Origin: Methanosarcinales archaeon
GTDB taxonomy: Archaea > Halobacteriota > Methanosarcinia > Methanosarcinales > Methanogasteraceae
Direction: 5' to 3'
Assembly (NCBI GenBank): GCA_030666765.1
Contig: DAOUXE010000007.1
Coordinates: 1 to 12,483, forward strand
Length of the DNA stretch: 12,483 bases
Shown here: piece by piece, positions 1 to 7,163 of the stretch
Layout of the letters: each line of letters starts with the position of its first letter
How positions within the stretch are numbered: the first letter of the stretch is position 1
Program-made: the position numbers and the translations under genes
Notes under the pieces: model-generated
Told to the model about the DNA's origin: nothing
The model's database searches: none
What the model saw: only the letters and a program-made list of their open reading frames with translations

Positions 1-77
1 ACCCTCTTTTGAGTTGCAAATTTACTAAACATTATTTTGAATTATCCTTTTTGTGCCTCAACATTGTATGTAAATGT

Positions 78-239
78 TTACGAAAGTATAACAAATCGAC
101 CCTTCGACTGCATGCGTTTATAGGTGCAACGGGAATTGCTGGATTCATAATAAGTTCGCGTTCGGTCGGATATCTCAATACTGTGCTTTTCTTTCAGCCA
201 TTTTTTATACTCATTAATATCTTCAGGCTTCTTTTTCAT
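78..239 (-). pseudogene. Possible gene remnant or 53-aa small ORF in the AT-rich left edge
   Basis: A 53-codon reading frame starts at the ATG at 239-237, with a GGTGA ribosome-binding-like motif four bases upstream. Its first ~33 residues look like real protein: a charged helix containing INEYKKWLKEKH, then SDRTRTYYES. This is reminiscent of the N-terminal SAM-like segment of archaeal tyrosine recombinases. After YYES the sequence loses this character (NSRCTYKRMQSKG) and soon stops. It could be the broken start of a longer gene, a true small protein or chance. The rest of 1-319 is AT-rich and I see no convincing gene there; a plus-strand frame at 9-272 looks like a shadow. The product is not identified. 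Confidence 0.25.
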
Positions 240-319
240 ACGGTCACCAGCAATACAGACCAATCTGCTTAGCAATCCATGCCAATATCACACACATCTT
301 CCACCATGTATATTAAATC

Positions 320-706
320 TCACTCAGACACAAGCTTCAGCGCGACGTGCGGACATGCGGTGATGCATGCGCCGCAATGGATGCACTTCGACTCATCCAT
401 TGCAACACGCCAGTCATCCGCAAATGAGAATACCTGGACCGGGCAGACACTGATGCATGCGCCGCAGTGTACACACTCATCCTCGTCCCGGATGATCGGA
501 TGCTCGAGCACTGAGACGGATGCGCCCTCCCGCTCGAATGCGCGTGCTACGCGGTTGCAGGCATCGATTGGCACCTCGAGCACGATCTCGCCGCTGGTCG
601 CATCGATGTTTGCGCGATCGACATTGATCTCCACACCGGTTCCGAGGATCACCCTCGCAATCACCGGGTCCTGCATCGCCGAGGCGATGTGAATTACCAT
701 CTTCAT
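320..706 (-). CDS. NIL-domain two-[4Fe-4S] ferredoxin, homocysteine biosynthesis partner (MA1822-like)
   Basis: This is a 128-aa protein with an N-terminal NIL-type domain (about residues 1-75) and a bacterial-type ferredoxin domain. Two complete cluster motifs are visible: Cys78/81/84/88 (CVHCGACISVCP) and Cys108/111/114/118 (CIHCGACITACP). NIL-ferredoxins of this architecture occur next to DUF39 proteins in methanogens. In Methanosarcina acetivorans the pair MA1821/MA1822 is implicated in making homocysteine from aspartate semialdehyde and sulfide; the ferredoxin presumably supplies electrons or handles sulfur. It lies 28 bp downstream of the DUF39 gene on the same strand, so cotranscription is likely. 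The ATG at 706 has no strong motif at normal spacing. A perfect GGAGGTGAT occurs near the end of the DUF39 gene (about 733-741), ~26 bases upstream, and there is no better in-frame start between. The family call is strong; the reaction is inferred from the family. Confidence 0.93.
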   Translation of the reverse strand: MKMVIHIASAMQDPVIARVILGTGVEINVDRANIDATSGEIVLEVPIDACNRVARAFEREGASVSVLEHPIIRDEDECVHCGACISVCPVQVFSFADDWRVAMDESKCIHCGACITACPHVALKLVSE

Positions 707-734
707 AGAATCACAACCATTGCCGCCATCACCA

Positions 735-2261
735 TCACCTCCGCACCAGCAGTTTGTTCAGATCTCCACTTGTGACCATTCCAATGACTTTCCGAGCCTC
801 ATTGACCACAGGAAGTGCAGAAATCTTGTGTTTTTCCATCTTCTGCACCGCAATCTCCACAAATTCATCAGGGGTGCTTGTGACAACGTTTATTGACATA
901 ACACTCTCGACGGTTCCAACATCGCCGCGGGCTACTGCTTTTGAGACATCCCATGAGGTCACAATCCCTACCAGGGTACCGTCCTCCGAGAGAACTGGCA
1001 GGTGATTGAAATAACCCTCGATTATCAGTTCAGCCGCGTCTTTGACGCATGCATCGCTGTGAATGGTGCGCACATCCCCGGACATTGCATCCTGTACCAG
1101 CAGTTGCCCGCGCGTCTCCCGCATCGGTTTCGCGCTACCGCGTGTCGGCAGTTGCGCGGAAGGCGCACCCACAAAGAACTCACCGTCCGCAATCCAGCTT
1201 TTGAGTTCGTCCGCAATCCTCCGTGCGAGGTTGAAACTCGAAAGCGGAGAGGTCCGCACCTCTCTTCCGCCGATATCAACGATTCCCGACTTTAGTTCCT
1301 CGTAGGTAACCTCCCGCACCAGCGGGTGGCTGCGCCGCTGAGTCCCATAGTCCGCAATCTTGGTTGTGAGATCAGAGTCGCTAACTCCCGTTGCTGCGGC
1401 AATCTCCTCGTTTAAGATCGGTATCGGTACGCCGACTCCGACATACAGGCTGGTTCCGTACTTGTGAAACGCCGCGCCGCGGATGTATGTTGAGTCCATC
1501 TCCTTGAGACTCCCTGTGAGCATCATTGTTCCGAAGCGGTTCTCGGGATCGTGCTGTGTCCCGCTGCCGATCACATAGCCCTGCCCCCCTCCGAGAAATA
1601 TTCTCGTGCCTGTGCCAATCGTCTGGAAAGTGGGGTCGTTTGAGAGTGGTGAGAGCATACCTGACCCCGAATACGTGACATTACCGAATCCGGGGAGGAG
1701 TGTGCCCATGTATGTGTATAAAACGCGTTTTGTTGAGTTTGTTGCGGCATCGTAGCGTTGGTATGCGTTTCTCGGGTTCACCATTGTCGCCTGATTCAGA
1801 TCGTCGATTGTGATTCTGGTGTCCAGCATCCTGCGCGGGTAGCAGTCGGTTCCGGATGATTCCGCATGCAGATCGATCTCCTTTCCTGCGATCAGATCCT
1901 CGATCACATGCCCGCCACCATACGATTTGTCCGATTCTGACTCCTGTGTTGCGCCGAGATACGCATCGACCGCGGCCAATCCCGAATATGCCTCAACGCC
2001 GTTCAGATAGGCTCGCTGCATCCGGATAGGTGGATCTGAGTGTCCGAAGTTGAGAAATGCGCCTGACGAGCACATCGCCCCGAATGTTCCGGTGGTTACC
2101 ACATCGACTTCGCGCACCGCCCCCTCTGTGCCGTGCTCCCGTATATAGTCGGTCATCTCCTCTGCCGTGAGGACAGAGACACTACCGTCCCTGATCCTCT
2201 CATTGATCTCGGGTATTGTTTTTGATGCCATGGGTGATTGTGCAATAATCGAATCTATCAT
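735..2261 (-). CDS. Homocysteine biosynthesis protein: DUF39 (HcyBio) domain with two C-terminal CBS domains (MA1821-like)
   Basis: This 508-aa protein begins with the HcyBio/DUF39 domain (about residues 15-375) and ends with two CBS domains (about 389-443 and 451-506; each ends in a G-I/M-V-T-S-x-D signature). The family signature TTGTFGAMCSSGAFLNFGHS (about 56-75) is present. It carries Cys64, and a second conserved-looking cysteine is Cys140 in SSGTDCYPRR; cysteines of this family are proposed to carry or receive sulfur. With its NIL-ferredoxin partner, the family is implicated in reductive conversion of aspartate semialdehyde to homocysteine. The CBS pair suggests control by a nucleotide or SAM-like ligand. 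Two starts are possible: ATG 2261, or ATG 2231 (MASKTIPEIN), which matches how relatives usually begin. Neither has a ribosome binding motif. A TATA-like box 27 bp upstream of 2261 favours a leaderless mRNA starting there. The function follows from family knowledge. Confidence 0.93.
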   Translation of the reverse strand: MIDSIIAQSPMASKTIPEINERIRDGSVSVLTAEEMTDYIREHGTEGAVREVDVVTTGTFGAMCSSGAFLNFGHSDPPIRMQRAYLNGVEAYSGLAAVDAYLGATQESESDKSYGGGHVIEDLIAGKEIDLHAESSGTDCYPRRMLDTRITIDDLNQATMVNPRNAYQRYDAATNSTKRVLYTYMGTLLPGFGNVTYSGSGMLSPLSNDPTFQTIGTGTRIFLGGGQGYVIGSGTQHDPENRFGTMMLTGSLKEMDSTYIRGAAFHKYGTSLYVGVGVPIPILNEEIAAATGVSDSDLTTKIADYGTQRRSHPLVREVTYEELKSGIVDIGGREVRTSPLSSFNLARRIADELKSWIADGEFFVGAPSAQLPTRGSAKPMRETRGQLLVQDAMSGDVRTIHSDACVKDAAELIIEGYFNHLPVLSEDGTLVGIVTSWDVSKAVARGDVGTVESVMSINVVTSTPDEFVEIAVQKMEKHKISALPVVNEARKVIGMVTSGDLNKLLVRR

Positions 2262-2284
2262 ATTTAAACGCTACAGTCACGTCG

Positions 2285-2291
2285 GTATATG
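2285..2291 (-). promoter_or_regulatory. Candidate TATA box for a leaderless DUF39/NIL-ferredoxin transcript
   Basis: On the minus strand this reads CATATAC. Its centre is about 27 bases upstream of the ATG at 2261, the normal archaeal distance from TATA centre to transcription start. No ribosome binding motif precedes that ATG, and the bases before it are TTTAAAT. The simplest reading is a leaderless mRNA starting at or next to the ATG. It lies in the 33-bp gap after ribC, so the sulfur genes could have their own promoter. The box is short and could be chance. Confidence 0.4.
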
Positions 2292-2294
2292 ATC

Positions 2295-3059
<765 letters not shown>

Positions 3060-3066
3060 TCAGTCC

Positions 3067-4140
3067 TCAGCCGTGTGTGGTGCCGGATTCGATCCGCGAT
3101 CTGCGCTGCAATATGTAGATGCAGACCAGGATCATCCCGAATAGGAACACGCCGATTACGTTTCCCTCAAGCGACGTTGCGAAACCGTGCTGGGATGACC
3201 AGAGTCCACTCCGCGTGACAAAAGTTGCGAATATGACGAGTACAAACGATAGCAGCGCAAGCGCCGGAGCAAGCAATCTGTATTCGCGGTATCGTTTCAT
3301 CCGGAACTGCGTATGCAGATATGCGGTCATCACAACCCATGGGATGAGTGATGAGGTCTCTACAGGGTCCCAGCCCCAGTACCACGCGCCCCACCCGAGA
3401 ACCTCGTAAGCCCAGAATCCGCCGATGCCGATACCGAGCGTCAGGAAGAGCCACGTGACCCTGCTCCATGGCTCGGCAATCTCAGTCCATCGCTTATCAC
3501 CGATTATGAGGTGGGCAAGCGCAGCCCCGAACGGTATCACCGCGGCAGCGTATCCGAAGAAGACGATCGGGGGGTGGACCACCATCCACGGATTGCGGAG
3601 CAACGGATTCATGCCCTGCGCAAAATGACTCTCAATCATCGGAGACGGGGTTGCAAGTATGTCAATATTTGTTGAGAGGAGTTGCCCCTGCGAACCCACT
3701 CCGTAGATCAGCGCGAACGGGCTTCTGATCGTCAGCAGCAGAAGAAAGACTGCGGCAACAGATAGACCGACAATTCTCGTGATCTCACCGAGCCTCCCGG
3801 TACGCATCCGAACCAGTGCAACGCAGATCAGCGTGAACCATGCCCACAGAAAGAGCGACCCCTCCTGCCCAGCCCACAATGCGGATATCTTGTAGAGTGT
3901 CGGGAACGTCTCGCAGGAAAATCGAAATACATAGAGATAGTACGCTTTGACATCCAGCAGATAGTACATCAGCAATATGGCGGCAAGAGTGGATGCAACG
4001 AGACTTACAATCTCGAATCTCCGCGATGCAAGGTGCATCTTTTCATTTCTACTGTGGTAATGCCATATTCCATAGATTACGGCACCTATGCAACTTGCAA
4101 ATGAGATCCAGATCAGTAGCATTCCGGTGTTTAGTGGCAT
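3067..4140 (-). CDS. ccmF: Half-length CcmF-type cytochrome c maturation protein (heme lyase N-terminal half)
   Basis: This 357-aa polytopic membrane protein belongs to the heme-handling CcmF/CcsA superfamily, which attaches heme to apocytochrome c on the outer face of the membrane. Family landmarks in order are LWAGQEGSLFLWAWF (about 88-102), the conserved-histidine segment NPWMVVHPPIVFFGY (183-197, His189), the tryptophan-rich WWD motif WGAWYWGWDPVE (250-261), and ATFVTRSGLWSSQHGFA (about 306-323). Bacterial CcmF proteins are around 650 residues. This one ends about 35 residues after the TRSG segment, so the C-terminal half is absent, and no nearby frame supplies it. The stop lies in clean sequence, so this looks like a natural split form as known in some archaea. 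The ATG at 4140 has AAGGA upstream at good spacing. It lies 86 bp after the STT3-like gene. It implies that the organism makes c-type cytochromes. Confidence 0.9.
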   Translation of the reverse strand: MPLNTGMLLIWISFASCIGAVIYGIWHYHSRNEKMHLASRRFEIVSLVASTLAAILLMYYLLDVKAYYLYVFRFSCETFPTLYKISALWAGQEGSLFLWAWFTLICVALVRMRTGRLGEITRIVGLSVAAVFLLLLTIRSPFALIYGVGSQGQLLSTNIDILATPSPMIESHFAQGMNPLLRNPWMVVHPPIVFFGYAAAVIPFGAALAHLIIGDKRWTEIAEPWSRVTWLFLTLGIGIGGFWAYEVLGWGAWYWGWDPVETSSLIPWVVMTAYLHTQFRMKRYREYRLLAPALALLSFVLVIFATFVTRSGLWSSQHGFATSLEGNVIGVFLFGMILVCIYILQRRSRIESGTTHG

Positions 4141-4226
4141 GGCGGTTCCTTTGACCCTGTGGTCTGTTGCGGATGCTACTTATTGGTTGCTACCGCCTGC
4201 GGTGCACGCGAGAGAGAAATTAAAAT

Positions 4227-5516
4227 TCAATCCAGCCGGTAGATGCAGACATCATCGTTTTCGAATATCTTCTTAAAGTGTCCTATCTCAGAGCCAATCT
4301 CGAATTTGTGGTACATCGATTCCTCATACAATCGATTCCACTCAGAGTCTGACGAAGGTTCGATCTTCGGGTCCAGCGCTTCGGTGATAGCCCAGAACAA
4401 GCCAGGTCCATAGTGCCGCGGCATGTATACGATGGTCGCATCGTACTTTTCGGCAATACCCTCTGCCTCCTCAGCCGAATCAGTTGCAAAGAACCGCGCA
4501 ACATCCGCCACCCGTTCGTCCGGCTCGAACACATCGATGAAAGAAGTTGGTCGTGCGACCGTGTGCCCTATACTCGATGATGCGTAACGTATCACCGGAG
4601 TTTTGCCTGCTGCCTCAATCATGAGTGTGGGGTCCCACCATGCCATGACCACCGCGGCATCCACCTCTTTGAGAAATCGGATCGCGCTGTACGTGTCCTC
4701 TGAAATGAAACGACCCGATGTGGACTCCTTTGAATCGATGAAATATGGGCTGCCCTGATCCTGCATCCATGTACTCTGCATAAAATCATCGTTTAGCGAG
4801 TATAATTTAATTTCATGATTTACTCCAAATTCTTCGACCAGCATGGAGGTTTTCTGCTGATTCAGATGGTTGTAATAGATACCCAACCCGACAGATGTCG
4901 CCGCAACAAGAATTACTGTCATCGCAAGTGCCAGGTATGATCTATTCCCTGCCTCCGGAATCTGGAATCCCCTGGTGCTGCAAAAGAGCACGAGACAGCT
5001 CAATATCGCGGGAAATGCAACCAGCGCGGAATACAGGAGTAAGGTCGGCAGATCGAAGGTGTAGTTGAAGAGTGGACCCTTAAGGACTGCCATGGTACCG
5101 CTGTACCAGATACGCGCTATGGATTGATGCAGATATGCGAAGAATACAATTGCAAGCACTATGTTGGCGAGTGCGAGTACTTTGCAGGCGTTATCGTAAG
5201 AACGATCTCTTCTAACAGAGATAAACGAGAGGACAAGCGAGATGATTCCGATTGTGAGCAAAATCCACGATGCCACGAAATTGATATCCATGATCCACCA
5301 CGGAAACATCCGGGTATTTGGCTGCGATAAAACCGAGATAGCGGTTGATATTAGATATAAAGCAAAAACAAGATGGATACCTCCAAGAAAAATCCTGCTG
5401 TTGCTTTTTAGAGACATTGATGTACGATTTTCAGTCGAAAACACGTTTTCTTCCTCTTTTTTTACCGGTTCCTTCATTGGACACCATCCAAGCAGTTTCC
5501 TGATAAGTTCAGTCAT
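4227..5516 (-). CDS. Membrane protein with STT3/AglB-like C-terminal domain and DUF1673-like N-terminus
   Basis: This is a 429-aa protein. The first residues, MTELIRKLLGWCPM, match the opening typical of DUF1673 proteins of Methanosarcinales. About five membrane segments follow (roughly 43-63, 78-101, 111-130, 157-180, 193-215). The C-terminal ~210 residues appear soluble and resemble the carboxy domain of archaeal oligosaccharyltransferases: AAVVMAWWDPTLMIEAAGKT (about 287-306) corresponds to the WWDYG region, FFATDSAEEAEGIAEKYDAT (342-361) to the usual helix after it, and CIYRLD closes the protein. Full STT3/AglB is about 600-1000 aa with a ~13-helix GT-C catalytic part and an N-terminal DXD-type acidic motif; neither is present. 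WWDYG is WWDPT here. It is probably not a complete oligosaccharyltransferase. Its ATG overlaps the stop of the HTH regulator (ATGA), so translation is coupled. The function is unknown; a glycan- or sequon-related role is inferred. Confidence 0.75.
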   Translation of the reverse strand: MTELIRKLLGWCPMKEPVKKEEENVFSTENRTSMSLKSNSRIFLGGIHLVFALYLISTAISVLSQPNTRMFPWWIMDINFVASWILLTIGIISLVLSFISVRRDRSYDNACKVLALANIVLAIVFFAYLHQSIARIWYSGTMAVLKGPLFNYTFDLPTLLLYSALVAFPAILSCLVLFCSTRGFQIPEAGNRSYLALAMTVILVAATSVGLGIYYNHLNQQKTSMLVEEFGVNHEIKLYSLNDDFMQSTWMQDQGSPYFIDSKESTSGRFISEDTYSAIRFLKEVDAAVVMAWWDPTLMIEAAGKTPVIRYASSSIGHTVARPTSFIDVFEPDERVADVARFFATDSAEEAEGIAEKYDATIVYMPRHYGPGLFWAITEALDPKIEPSSDSEWNRLYEESMYHKFEIGSEIGHFKKIFENDDVCIYRLD

Positions 5517-5959
5517 ATAATCCCCTCGAGTTTTTGGAATAGCTCGTCAGCCATCTCTGCGGGGCTTTTTGGTACGGCGAGTTTTATTCCCATCTCGCCC
5601 GCATAGTCGCGCAGGAGTTCCTCACACTCGTGAGCGTGGCTGCACCCGTCGCAGTCCCCATCGTGCCGGTACCAGACCTGCACGCCGTGCTTTGCCGAGA
5701 CGAAGACGATCGCATCGGTCTTCAGTTGAACCGATCTCCCGAAGAGAACCCCGCGCTCGAAGTTCACTTTCGTAACCTCGATATGGTTCGACTGCGCCAT
5801 CTCCAGGAGAACCCGCGATACCTTCGAGTCCATGCCCTGAAGTGCCTTTGATACTGATTGGCGGCTCACGCTGAAACTTCTGGCGATCTCCGCGCCCGCC
5901 ATGCCGTCTCTGCGCATGCGCCAGAACTCAAACTGCCGTTCGTTCACTGGTAGGAACAT
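5513..5959 (-). CDS. Small HTH transcriptional regulator with C-terminal Cys/His cluster
   Basis: This 148-aa protein begins with a Tfx/sigma-70-region-4-like helix-turn-helix (about residues 5-42: NERQFEFWRMRRDGM, then GAEIARSFSVSRQSVSKAL). The middle part contains LLEMAQSNHIEVTKVN. A C-terminal domain has Cys103, Cys106 and Cys112 with His99, His108 and His110 around HDGDCDGCSHAHEC, which could bind a metal. It resembles a conserved archaeal family of putative regulators with a 'VSKxHGxQVWYxHDGDC' segment. It is the first gene of a leftward operon and overlaps the STT3-like gene by 4 nt. A 24-bp palindrome abuts its start codon, suggesting autorepression, and it faces the glycan operon across a shared control region. 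The DNA-binding role is well supported; target and ligand are inference. Confidence 0.82.
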   Translation of the reverse strand: MFLPVNERQFEFWRMRRDGMAGAEIARSFSVSRQSVSKALQGMDSKVSRVLLEMAQSNHIEVTKVNFERGVLFGRSVQLKTDAIVFVSAKHGVQVWYRHDGDCDGCSHAHECEELLRDYAGEMGIKLAVPKSPAEMADELFQKLEGII

Positions 5960-5983
5960 GTGTCAACCTATGTAGGTTTACAC
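5960..5983. promoter_or_regulatory. 24-bp near-perfect palindrome, candidate operator of the adjacent HTH regulator
   Basis: The left half is GTGT-C-AACCTA and the right half TGTAGG-TT-T-ACAC. Ten of twelve base pairs are symmetric; only the central pair and the pair 5964/5979 fail. The left arm touches the regulator ATG at 5959, so a protein bound here would block its translation start region or a short-leader transcript. It is ~90-110 bp upstream of the TATA box of the rightward glycan operon. The symmetry is seen directly; operator function is inferred. Confidence 0.6.
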
Positions 5984-6000
5984 CCAAAAAGCTTTGGGTG
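5981..6000. repeat. Perfect 8-bp inverted repeat (hairpin) in the divergent control region
   Basis: CACCCAAA (5981-5988), loop AAGC, TTTGGGTG (5993-6000) is a perfect stem that shares three bases with the 24-bp palindrome. As DNA it could be a second binding site; as RNA it could fold in a regulator 5' leader. A related hairpin lies after ccmF at 3038-3057. Confidence 0.55.
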
Positions 6001-6023
6001 GGGTCAGTGGGACGCTCACACGA

Positions 6024-6051
6024 CCGGAACAAGTACGCCGGAACAGGTGGA
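6024..6051 (+). repeat. Two 14-bp tandem direct repeats upstream of the glycan-operon TATA box
   Basis: The units are CCGGAACAAGTACG (6024-6037) and CCGGAACAGGTGGA (6038-6051); the first eight bases are identical and ten of fourteen match overall. They end 20 bp before the TATA-like sequence at 6071. This is a position where archaeal activators often bind, but the role is inferred. Confidence 0.4.
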
Positions 6052-6086
6052 TTTTAGTACAAGAACCCACATATATAACAGTATCA
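6052..6086 (+). repeat. Leader/promoter repeat, copy 1 (before the first GT2)
   Basis: TTTTAGTACAAGAAC, then a TATA-bearing stretch, then AACAGTATCA. The same two blocks recur at 7106-7135, where the TATA-bearing stretch is shortened by five bases. The match is too long and ordered to be easily dismissed as chance, and suggests duplication of a promoter or leader segment. Confidence 0.5.
6071..6078 (+). promoter_or_regulatory. TATA box of the rightward glycan-biosynthesis operon
   Basis: ATATATAA is an excellent archaeal TATA match. A start of transcription ~26 bases from its centre falls near 6100, just before the AGGAG at 6101-6105 that precedes the TTG start at 6116. Because the box is nearly symmetrical it could also serve the leftward regulator gene, whose leader would then be ~90 nt. 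Confidence 0.6.
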
Positions 6087-6115
6087 GTACAGTTAATCAT
6101 AGGAGTGGTGCTGGC

Positions 6116-7090
6116 TTGTTACAATCCGCGTGCGAAACAACCCCTGAAGAGCATATAATCTCGGTCGCAATCCCGTTTTACAATGAAGAGCAGAATATAG
6201 AGCCCCTGTGCGATGAACTGGTAAACGTCCTCTGCGGCATGGCGCGAGACTTCGAGATCATCCTCGTGGACGATGGTTCCACGGATCGCACATTCGAAGA
6301 GATGCTGAAAGCCCATAAGAAGGATTGCCGGGTCAAGGCGATCAGGTTCCGGAAGAACTTTGGTCAGAGCGCTGCGCTGAAAGCAGGCTTCGATTGCGCG
6401 AGAGGCGAGATTGTGATCAGCATGGACGGGGATCTTCAGAACGATCCAAAGGACATTCCGATGCTGCTTGCAAAACTTGAGAAGGAGGATTATGATGTGG
6501 TCTGCGGCTGGCGTGCCGACAGAAAAGACACGTTCTCCAAGAAGATCATCTCCAGATTCGCCAATTTGCTGAGGAAGGGAATAACAAGTGATAGCATTCA
6601 CGATTCAGGATGCACGTTCCGGGCGTACAGAAATGAGTGCGTGAAGGATCTTGATCTATATGGAGAGACCCACAGGTACATCCCCGCGATGCTCATGTGG
6701 CGCGGGTACAGAATCGGCGAGGCAAAGGTTACGCACCACCAGAGGAGATACGGGATAACGAAATATGGCTGGCGCAGGGTCATGAAGGGTTTTTTAGACC
6801 TGATCGTGATCAGTTTCTGGCAAAAGTACTCAGTGCGACCCATACACGTCTTTGGCGGGCTGGGTGTTGTGCTGGGCGGCGCAGGCGCGCTGGTCGGGGG
6901 CTATCTGGGAATTCAAAGGGTGTTATTCGGAATTGGTCTTGCAGATAGACCGCTCTTTCTGCTCGCTGTGCTGATGATCGTAATCGGCGTGCAGTTTGTG
7001 GTCTCAGGGATCATGACTGACATCATGGTGAAGGTGTACTACGGGCAGAATGGAAGGAAGAATTATCTGATCGAGAGGGTGGTTGGATGA
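6116..7090 (+). CDS. GT2 glycosyltransferase, polyprenyl-phosphate (DPM1/GtrB/AglD-type), two C-terminal membrane segments
   Basis: This 324-aa enzyme very probably moves a sugar from a nucleotide donor to a polyprenyl (dolichyl) phosphate at the inner face of the membrane, feeding surface-glycan or N-glycan assembly. Motifs, counted from the TTG start, are SVAIPFYNEEQN (16-27), VDDGSTDRT (51-59), the DXD in MDGDLQNDPKDIP (103-115), and YGITKYGWRRVMKGFLDL, typical of the DPM1/GtrB group. Two hydrophobic segments near the C-terminus (HVFGGLGVVLGG..., LFLLAVLMIVIGVQFVV) match the GtrB type. An open frame reaches back to 5960, but its first 52 codons overlap the operator region and do not look like protein. 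The TTG at 6116, nine bases after AGGAGTG, gives the usual family length and correct N-terminus. It is the first gene of the rightward cluster. The exact sugar cannot be read from sequence. Confidence 0.9.
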   Translation: MLQSACETTPEEHIISVAIPFYNEEQNIEPLCDELVNVLCGMARDFEIILVDDGSTDRTFEEMLKAHKKDCRVKAIRFRKNFGQSAALKAGFDCARGEIVISMDGDLQNDPKDIPMLLAKLEKEDYDVVCGWRADRKDTFSKKIISRFANLLRKGITSDSIHDSGCTFRAYRNECVKDLDLYGETHRYIPAMLMWRGYRIGEAKVTHHQRRYGITKYGWRRVMKGFLDLIVISFWQKYSVRPIHVFGGLGVVLGGAGALVGGYLGIQRVLFGIGLADRPLFLLAVLMIVIGVQFVVSGIMTDIMVKVYYGQNGRKNYLIERVVG

Positions 7091-7105
7091 GGGCGAGTGA
7101 GAGGG

Positions 7106-7135
7106 TTTTAGCACAAGAACGTGTAAACAGTATCA
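7106..7135 (+). repeat. Leader/promoter repeat, copy 2 (before the 99-aa gene)
   Basis: TTTTAGCACAAGAAC (one mismatch to copy 1), then GTGTA, then AACAGTATCA (identical). Compared with 6052-6086 the middle part is five bases shorter and the TATA core is gone. It occupies most of the gap between the GT2 stop and the next gene. Confidence 0.5.
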
Positions 7136-7163
7136 ATGCACGTATTGGAGGGTGGTTGTAATA

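Noticed and set aside
9..272. Plus-strand 87-aa open frame at the left edge
   Set aside because: Its composition looks like random AT-rich sequence, it has no ribosome binding motif, and the opposite strand reads more like protein.
279..692. 137-aa plus-strand frame opposite the NIL-ferredoxin
   Set aside because: It is the complement of clear ferredoxin cysteine motifs; the repeated MHAP/HAPQ words come from the antisense of the two cluster motifs.
1002..1305. Open frames on both strands inside the DUF39 gene
   Set aside because: They are shadows of the well-supported 508-aa coding frame in GC-richer DNA.
5960..6115. N-terminal 52-residue extension of the first GT2 (ATG-like GTG start at 5960)
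   Set aside because: The region is filled with palindromes, repeats and a TATA box. The family length and N-terminus fit the TTG at 6116 with AGGAGTG upstream.
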